Positions 58,526 to 64,000 of a stretch of DNA of 64,000 bases are shown here, one piece after another. The notes below the pieces were generated by a model. It was not told the DNA's origin, searched no databases, and was given only the letters and a program-made list of their open reading frames with translations. The DNA comes from CAVQMC01 sp963713505 (GTDB lineage Bacteria > Bacteroidota > Ignavibacteria > Ignavibacteriales > Ignavibacteriaceae). Position 1 is the stretch's first letter. Each line of letters starts with the position of its first letter. The position numbers and the translations under genes are program-made. The stretch is from contig CAVQMC010000011.1 of assembly GCA_963713505.1 (NCBI GenBank), positions 248,001-312,000 on the forward strand. Reading direction: 5' to 3'.

Positions 58526-58815
58526 TTTTGACTCTGAATTAGAAATATGAATTCCAATATCATACCAAACATTGCATCACTAAGTTGTTATAAATTATGC
58601 TTATAAGTGCAACTAATTGTTGGTTATCAATTTAATATTCTCCCTATTTAGTTGATGGTCTCAAGTAATTATATTAATTGAAAAAGAAACGTCTCAATAA
58701 TTAGAAAAGAATACCAATATAGTCAATTAAATAAGAAGGGTTATTAATAAATTATTCAAAATAGTTACACGTTTAGAAAATTTGTATTAAAGAAAATATT
58801 TCTATAAGTTAGTAC

Positions 58816-58836
58816 TATTAAGATTTAATCTTAATA
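58816..58836. promoter_or_regulatory. 21-bp perfect palindrome upstream of the FTR1 permease gene
   Basis: TATTAAGATT and AATCTTAATA are perfect complements around a single T. It is centred about 105 nt before the FTR1 start, in a 405-nt divergent gap that shows no other feature. The size and symmetry suit a dimeric metalloregulator such as a Fur or DtxR/MntR protein. The sequence does not match the classical Fur box closely. Confidence 0.45.
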
Positions 58837-58930
58837 AAGATAATAATTGAAATCTAATAAATATTACTGCTAAAAAGCCGATAATTTAATTAGTTTCAAC
58901 TTATAAGTACATAACAAAAAATTGTGTTTA

Positions 58931-59884
58931 ATGAAGTTTTTAGGTATTCGATCTATAAACGGTAAATCGTTTCTTATTGTAACAGGTATTTTACTGATCC
59001 TAGGTGTAATTATCTGGCAGGCAATTATTTTTGCTGGAGTTCCCGATCCTTCAGCTAAAGACTTAAATTCAACGGCTGCAGTTTTAAGCTGCGGACTTTT
59101 AGTTTTTCGCGAAGGACTTGAAGCAATTTTGGTTTTGTCAGCTATAACAGCAACAGTAAAAAGAAAACAGAAAAAGAATTATGATAAAGGTATTGCTTTC
59201 GGAACCGGACTTGGATTAATTGCAACAATTGCAACCTGGTTTCTTGTAGTTTATATTCTTTCCAATATTGATTTACCTGAATTGGATATACAAGCTGCAA
59301 CAGGACTTTTAGCAATTGTCGTATTGCTTTTAGTAATGAATTGGTTTTTTCATAAAATTTATTGGACCGGATGGATTACTAATCATACAAACAGAGGCCG
59401 ACAGCTTATAAAAAATTCGGATAAAAGTAAATTTCGTTTATTCCAGGGATTTGTGCTTTTAGGATTCACTGCGATATATCGTGAAGGATTTGAAATTGTA
59501 TTGTTCCTGCAGCAGCTTAGGCTTAGAGACGGAAATAATATTGTTTTAACCGGTGCTGCGATTGGTATTATTCTAACTGCCGTAGTTGCAGTACTAACTT
59601 TTATTGCGCATGAACATCTTCCATATAAAAAAATGCTTGTACTTACCGGCATACTTTTAGGTATTGTACTTTTGGTAATGGTGGGTGAAAGTGTTCAGGA
59701 AATGCAGCAGGCGGGATGGCTTCCGACAACTTCTATCAATATAGATATTCCGGCTTGGCTGGGAATGTGGTTCGCTGTTTTCCCTAATGTTCAGGGACTT
59801 CTGGCTCAAGCTTCTGCCGCAATAATTGTTCTGGGTTCTTATACTTTAGCTCAATCCAAAAGCCCGGCTAAATCTTTTCGTTAA
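58931..59884 (+). CDS. FTR1-family iron permease
   Basis: 317 residues, about seven helices. The two REGxE motifs that line the iron path are seen: LLVFREGLEAILVLSA and AIYREGFEIVLFLQQL. Bacterial FTR1 proteins move ferric iron (EfeU type) usually with oxidase partners; none such as EfeO or EfeB is here. ATG 58931 is preferred to the TTG three codons earlier. A hydrophobic helix lies before the first motif. Confidence 0.85.
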   Translation: MKFLGIRSINGKSFLIVTGILLILGVIIWQAIIFAGVPDPSAKDLNSTAAVLSCGLLVFREGLEAILVLSAITATVKRKQKKNYDKGIAFGTGLGLIATIATWFLVVYILSNIDLPELDIQAATGLLAIVVLLLVMNWFFHKIYWTGWITNHTNRGRQLIKNSDKSKFRLFQGFVLLGFTAIYREGFEIVLFLQQLRLRDGNNIVLTGAAIGIILTAVVAVLTFIAHEHLPYKKMLVLTGILLGIVLLVMVGESVQEMQQAGWLPTTSINIDIPAWLGMWFAVFPNVQGLLAQASAAIIVLGSYTLAQSKSPAKSFR

Positions 59885-59954
59885 TTTAATAAAAATATAA
59901 ATTTTCTATATTTTTTTTGCAGCTGTAAAAAAAACTTTTATAAAAAGTTAAAAA

Positions 59955-60166
59955 TTAATTTGACTTATTTTGTTTTTGTACGGATGGGCAGGGAACAGTT
60001 CCATAAGAACAAAAAACACAGCAATCCCCGGTTTTAGGTTTAAGAAGAGTTTTACAATTTTCGCATTCATAAAAATGAACACAAGCATTTTCCGGCATTT
60101 TCTCTTCTTTTTGATATCCGCAATTCGGACAAGTTAATAATGGATTGTAATATTAATTTGACTCAA
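59955..60166 (-). CDS. GDCCVxC-domain Cys-rich small protein (frameshifted start)
   Basis: About 70 residues, too short for simple gene finding. It reads ITCPNCGYQKEEKMPENACV, then FYECENCKTLLKPKTGDCCV, then FCSYGTVPCPS. This is the GDCCVxC family, known from metal and mercury loci, some members being selenoproteins; here all positions are Cys. One extra A near 60134 (and probably another near 60152) hides the N-terminus; the start is uncertain, with TTG 60166 a candidate. It is convergent with FTR1. Confidence 0.65.
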
Positions 60167-60271
60167 TTTTTAAAGCTATTATTTAGTTAATATCTTTAGT
60201 AAACCGGATCAATTATGTCGTCATTTGAGATTGACACGGTATTTTATGATAAGTTAGACATTTAATTCTTG

Positions 60272-60668
60272 TCATTTTTTAAGTTTCATCATTGCATGAC
60301 TCATGTTATTACCTTTGACCATTCCATGCATCATAGTCATAATTTTATTATTCTGCATCATAAAATCATGCATCTGATCATAAAATTTAGGATTCTTATT
60401 TGCAATGAAAAACATTTGTTCCATCATGTATTCACGCGAATCTTTATTTTTCATTAATTGTTTGGAAATCTGATTTTGAGCATCAGTATTTTTCATTAAA
60501 TGATCCACAAAATCATTCATAGCAGCATGATGAGTTAAAATATAAGTCCATTACTTCCTGTCTGGTTTGATTATCATGCATTACTTGCTTTACTGTTTCA
60601 CTTTGTGCACGAATACTGATAGTTGCAGAAATTAAAATTACAGCAACTGCCAAAAACATTGTCTTCAT
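60272..60668 (-). CDS. Exported Met/His-rich protein, unknown (frameshifted)
   Basis: About 131 residues from ATG 60668, which has a very strong ribosome site (AAAGGAGG). Signal peptide (ATISIRAQ). One inserted base near 60544 must be removed to join MHDNQTRQEVMDLILTHHAA to MNDFVDHLMKNTDAQNQISK. The mature protein has many Met and His in helical i/i+4 spacing (DQMHDFMMQNNKIMTMMHGM), like periplasmic copper-binding proteins. I do not recognise the family; metal binding is inference. Confidence 0.7.
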
Positions 60669-61030
60669 AGTTTACCTCCTTTTACATTCATCTTAATAAA
60701 TTACATTGCAAATAATGAAGAGTATTAATTAATAAAAATGAATTAAGAATGAAGAGTTGTGCATATGTGAGTTTAATAACAAATAATGATTTTTTGAGTT
60801 TGTGAGATTACTGAAAATATATTTATCGATTTTGTTGATATTGAAAATCACAATAAGTATTAACAAAATTTAATATGGAAAATAAATCACAATATGAATT
60901 AAATAAATTATTTTAGTTAACGTTAGTTGAATATAGAAACTTTTTTGCCGGTTCCATAATCGTTGTTTTAAAAGTTAAAAATTTAGTTAACATGTATTCT
61001 TTAATAGGAATTAAAATTGCCAGTTATTAG
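60669..61030. other. Gene-free divergent region
   Basis: 362 nt between the Met/His-rich gene and the Rieske gene. It is very AT-rich and must hold both promoters. I see no clear operator, hairpin or repeat. Confidence 0.5.
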
Positions 61031-61554
61031 ATGAATTTGAAAATGAATTAAAAAATAAATTTACCCGCCGCAATTTTTTAAAGTTTGCCAGCAGTATTGT
61101 TACAGGATTCATTGTTGTTACTTTAGGTGTGCCAATGGTTGAATCTGTTGTTGGTTCTGCAAATAATAAAAAAAACAAAACTTATTCAAAGCTAACATCA
61201 CTCAATTCAATTTCAGAAGGAAATCCGGAAAACCTTCCGTTAGTTATTACTAAAAACGATGCTTTTATTAAAGAAACACTTTCTGAAAATGTATGGGCAG
61301 TTAAAAATCCGGGTGAAAACATAAAAGTCTTTTCTCCGATTTGTCCTCATTTGGGTTGTCGATATCAATGGCATCCGCAGAAAAATTTATTTATATGTCC
61401 GTGTCACAATAGTGTATTTAATATTGATGGGAAAGTAGTTTCCGGTCCCGCTCCCAGACCTCTGGATACTCTTCCAATTAAAGAACAAAATAATTATCTA
61501 TATGTTTTATGGGAAAAATTTAAACCGGGCATTTCTAAAAAAGAAATTATATAG
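61031..61554 (+). CDS. Rieske 2Fe-2S protein of the cytochrome bc complex (5' frameshift)
   Basis: About 174 residues. The Tat-type anchor FTRRNFLKFASSIVTG and a hydrophobic helix are in frame with the core. Cluster motifs are CPHLGC and CPCHNS, with the GPAPRPLDTLP Pro-loop. The frame is open but has no ATG; a one-base shift near 61040 would connect it to ATG 61031. It carries electrons from quinol at the b subunit to the fused c domains. It is followed within 9 nt by the cytochrome b gene. Confidence 0.88.
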
Positions 61555-61562
61555 GCATTAAA

Positions 61563-63506
61563 ATGGAAGCACGATTTGGAATTGGATTAACGAAAGAATG
61601 CCATTAAAAACTATACTTCAATTGGGGCTTGATGAAGAAATTCCTGGTGGTGCAAGCTTTTTCTTTACACTTGGGAGTGCTACTTTATTTGTATTTATTC
61701 TTCAAATGGTAACTGGTGTTTGGCAGTTATTTTATTATGTTCCAACCATTGATCATGCATACGACAGTCTTAATTATCTAAGACTTTTTGTCCCCTATGG
61801 ATGGCTTAATCATGGATTGCATTATTGGGGAGCTAGTGCTATGATAGTATTAGTTGGATTGCACATGCTAAGAGTATTCGTCTGGGGAGCTTATAAAAAA
61901 CCCCGTGAAATGACATGGCTGATTGGTGTTTTATTATTATTGTTAACTATCGGGCTTAGCTTTACCGGTGCTGCTCTGCCTTGGGACGAAAGAGGCTATT
62001 GGGCTGCAGAGGTCGGTACTAGTATTGCGGGAACATTTCCAGTTATTGGAAATAGTTTAAAGCATTTGTTAATAGGCGGTACGACAATGGGTCAATTAAC
62101 AATCTCCCGCTTTTTTATTTTACATACCGCAATTCTACCCGGTATTACTGTAATGATCATTGCAGCGCATTTAATTGCTTTTAGAAAATTTGGCAGCGTA
62201 GGGCCATGGACTGAAGAGAAAAGAAAAATAAAAAGTAACTTTTGGCCTGATCAAGTATTTAAAGATGTAATAGTAGTTTCTCTTATATTTTTAATTCTGA
62301 TTACTTTATCCGCCTTTTCTCCTCCTCCTTTTATGGGACCGGCAGATCCTTTAGACACAACTTTCACGCCTAAGCCTGAATGGAATTTTTTATTTTTATA
62401 TCAGGCACTAAAATTTTTTTCTGGTTCATTAGAGATAATCGGTACTGTAGGTATTCCAACTGTTGTAATATTACTTTTTATTCTTATACCTTTTTTTGAC
62501 AGGAAAAAGGATCACAATCCCTTAAGAAGACCTTTTATGATGCTTGGCGGAGCAGTTTTTGTTATTCTTTTGCTGTCATTAACAGTTGAAGGATATAGCA
62601 GTAAAGAAAAAATTTCAAAATCGAATAAAAAAATTAAAGCAAATAAACCTCCTGCGGCATTAACTAATTCAGCGTTAAAAGGTGAAAAAGTTTTTAACAC
62701 CTACGGTTGTATAGCCTGCCACACAATGAATGGTAAAGGTGGGAAAATAGGTCCTGATTTAACAAATGAAGCCAGCAAAAATAGAACTAAAAGCTGGATA
62801 ATTGATCAAATAAAAAATCCTAAAAAGCATTATCCAAAATCACCTATGCCTGCTTTCACTATGTTAAATAAAACTCAAATAAATAATTTAGCTGATTTCC
62901 TTTTAAGTACGCATAACTCAGGATCAAAGTCCACCGGAAAAAATGAAAATGGAATACAGAATGCAAATTCAAATAATAATTTGCAGTCAAACTCAGCTGC
63001 AAATTTACCTGAAAAGAAAAATAATTTTAATACAACTGGACGGGCTTCCGGTATTATTGGAAATGTAGCGCACGGCGCTTTGTTATATCAACAGGACTGT
63101 CAGTCATGTCATGGTACTAATGGTGAAGGAGGAGTAGCAAATCCAGGATCTATTATCAGGCTTTGTTCCTAAATTAAATCCAATTTCGAAAAATCTTTAT
63201 AGTAAAGATCCTCAAAGTTTTGCAGACAGCATAGATAAATATATTCAGCATGGTTCAATTCCTGCCGGTACAAATCCTGCCCTGCATATGTTCGATTATG
63301 GAGATTCTCATACTTTAACTCAACAGGAAATTTCTAATATCGAGGCTTATTTATTAAACTTAAATGGTGTAAACAGAGCTAGGATAAATGTATCTTCATT
63401 TTCTCCAAAACAATATTTTACAATCGTAATAATAATGTTCATTGTTTTGTTTATTGTTCTATTGATCATTTATATTATAAAGAATTCTATGCAAGCCAAA
63501 GAATGA
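61563..63506 (+). CDS. Cytochrome b fused to two cytochrome c domains (two frameshifts)
   Basis: About 648 residues. One missing T near 61588 joins MEARFGI to WINERMPLKT, and one extra base near 63155 joins the last part. Cytochrome b core with eight helices: haem ligands in HGLHYWGASAMIVLVGLHM and FILHTAILPGITVMIIAAHL, and the quinol-site motif PEWN where most relatives have PEWY. After the last b helix come two c-type domains (CIACH near residue 380; CQSCH near 515) joined by an Asn/Ser-rich linker, and a final membrane helix (YFTIVIIMFIVLFIVLLIIY). With the Rieske protein it forms a quinol-oxidising bc complex. Confidence 0.88.
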
Positions 63507-63520
63507 GATAGAAAAATATT

Positions 63521-64000
63521 TTATAAATTATACTTTAGACCTAAAGAAATTGCAAAATCCGGAGTGGAGTTTGATAGACCAGCAGAACCAATAAAAGTAT
63601 AAGTTATTTTTTCATTAGAAATGATATTAATTCCGGCAGATAGTTCCTGTGGCATTTCATAGAGATCTAAAATTTTTGTATATAAACTATAGCTTATCAT
63701 TGCTGAAATATTTCCATCTCCAAAATATTTTCCTATTCCGAAATTAAATGTAAATGGATTTTTATAAGTAATGCTGTCCGGATTTCCCAGTATAATATAT
63801 CCGCCTGATGCATAAATTAAATAAGAATTAAAATTTTTCTTCAAAGTTGCGGATAAACTATAATCAAATTTTCCGGTTCCAAAACCGTATAAAGTAGAAG
63901 CAGTAGGAAATTTAATATAGCCGCCGATATTCATTCCGATAAAAGAATTAAATTGGTTTAGCAAATTATAATTTGCATATAAATAAAGATCCCCAATTCC
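63521..64000 (-). CDS. Partial outer-membrane beta-barrel protein
   Basis: The frame is open to the right edge, so the N-terminus is outside the window. The visible 160 residues are beta-strand-like (FIGMNIGGYIKFPTASTLYGFG; YLIYASGGYIILGN; NFGIGKYFGDGNISAMISYS) and end SLGLKYNL. The pattern suits a small porin or transporter-like barrel. It is convergent with the cytochrome b-c gene. Function unknown. Confidence 0.6.
   Translation of the reverse strand, partial: GIGDLYLYANYNLLNQFNSFIGMNIGGYIKFPTASTLYGFGTGKFDYSLSATLKKNFNSYLIYASGGYIILGNPDSITYKNPFTFNFGIGKYFGDGNISAMISYSLYTKILDLYEMPQELSAGINIISNEKITYTFIGSAGLSNSTPDFAISLGLKYNL

Noticed and set aside
60269..60457. Plus-strand His/Phe-rich frame opposite the Met/His-rich gene
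   Set aside because: It mirrors the ATG/CAT codons of the real gene, which has a signal peptide and strong ribosome site.
1..64000. tRNA, rRNA or intact insertion sequence
   Set aside because: No cloverleaf with a TTCGAnTC arm, rRNA segment, or transposase reading frame was found on either strand by eye.

Overview
The window comes from an AT-rich, Gram-negative bacterium of the Bacteroidota/Ignavibacteria side of the tree. Five secreted proteins end in the type IX secretion (T9SS) sorting domain with the N-Y-P-N-P-F motif. There is a complete Bacteroides-type aerotolerance (bat) operon, a TonB-dependent receptor and a KDO-activating enzyme (outer membrane), Bacteroidota-specific families (DUF4835, DUF4296, HYC_CC_PP), and promoter boxes of the TAnnTTTG type. 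The wording of the sorting domains and the short dispersed repeats fit Ignavibacteriales best; this is inference from style, not from a marker gene.

Layout. 0-5.6 kb: end of a large T9SS protein carrying an ILEI-like domain, a GT-C glycosyltransferase and an outer-membrane protein. 5.65-10.6 kb: a phosphate-starvation operon (porin, pstS, pstC, pstA, pstB) behind four 11-bp repeats that look like a Pho box. 10.6-12.5 kb: a HAD phosphatase and an RlmI-type rRNA methyltransferase. 12.5-16.6 kb: an accessory module with a three-gene HipBST toxin-antitoxin system, four operators at 40-41 bp spacing, covarying hairpin repeats, decayed copies of the hipT 3' end and a lipoprotein. 16.6-25 kb: the bat operon. 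25.6-31.3 kb: housekeeping genes (YHS protein, M48 protease, plsC, gatC, kdsB, PLP enzyme, HIT protein, B12-binding domain). 31.4-43.9 kb: three large T9SS proteins and a second copy of the lipoprotein family, with long direct repeats. 44-50.3 kb: gapA, pgk, rhomboid protease, recQ. 50.8-64 kb: a metal and redox region with a TonB receptor, HYC_CC_PP protein, FTR1 permease, HiPIP, Met/His-rich secreted proteins, a GDCCVxC protein and a Rieske/cytochrome b complex whose b subunit is fused to two cytochrome c domains.

A strong technical signal runs through the window: about 28 single-base frameshifts, most of them one-base insertions, including in gapA, pgk, pstB, pstC and recQ. These look like uncorrected long-read errors rather than pseudogenes, so split genes are reported here as single genes with the break positions given. 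No tRNA, rRNA, CRISPR array or intact transposase was seen.
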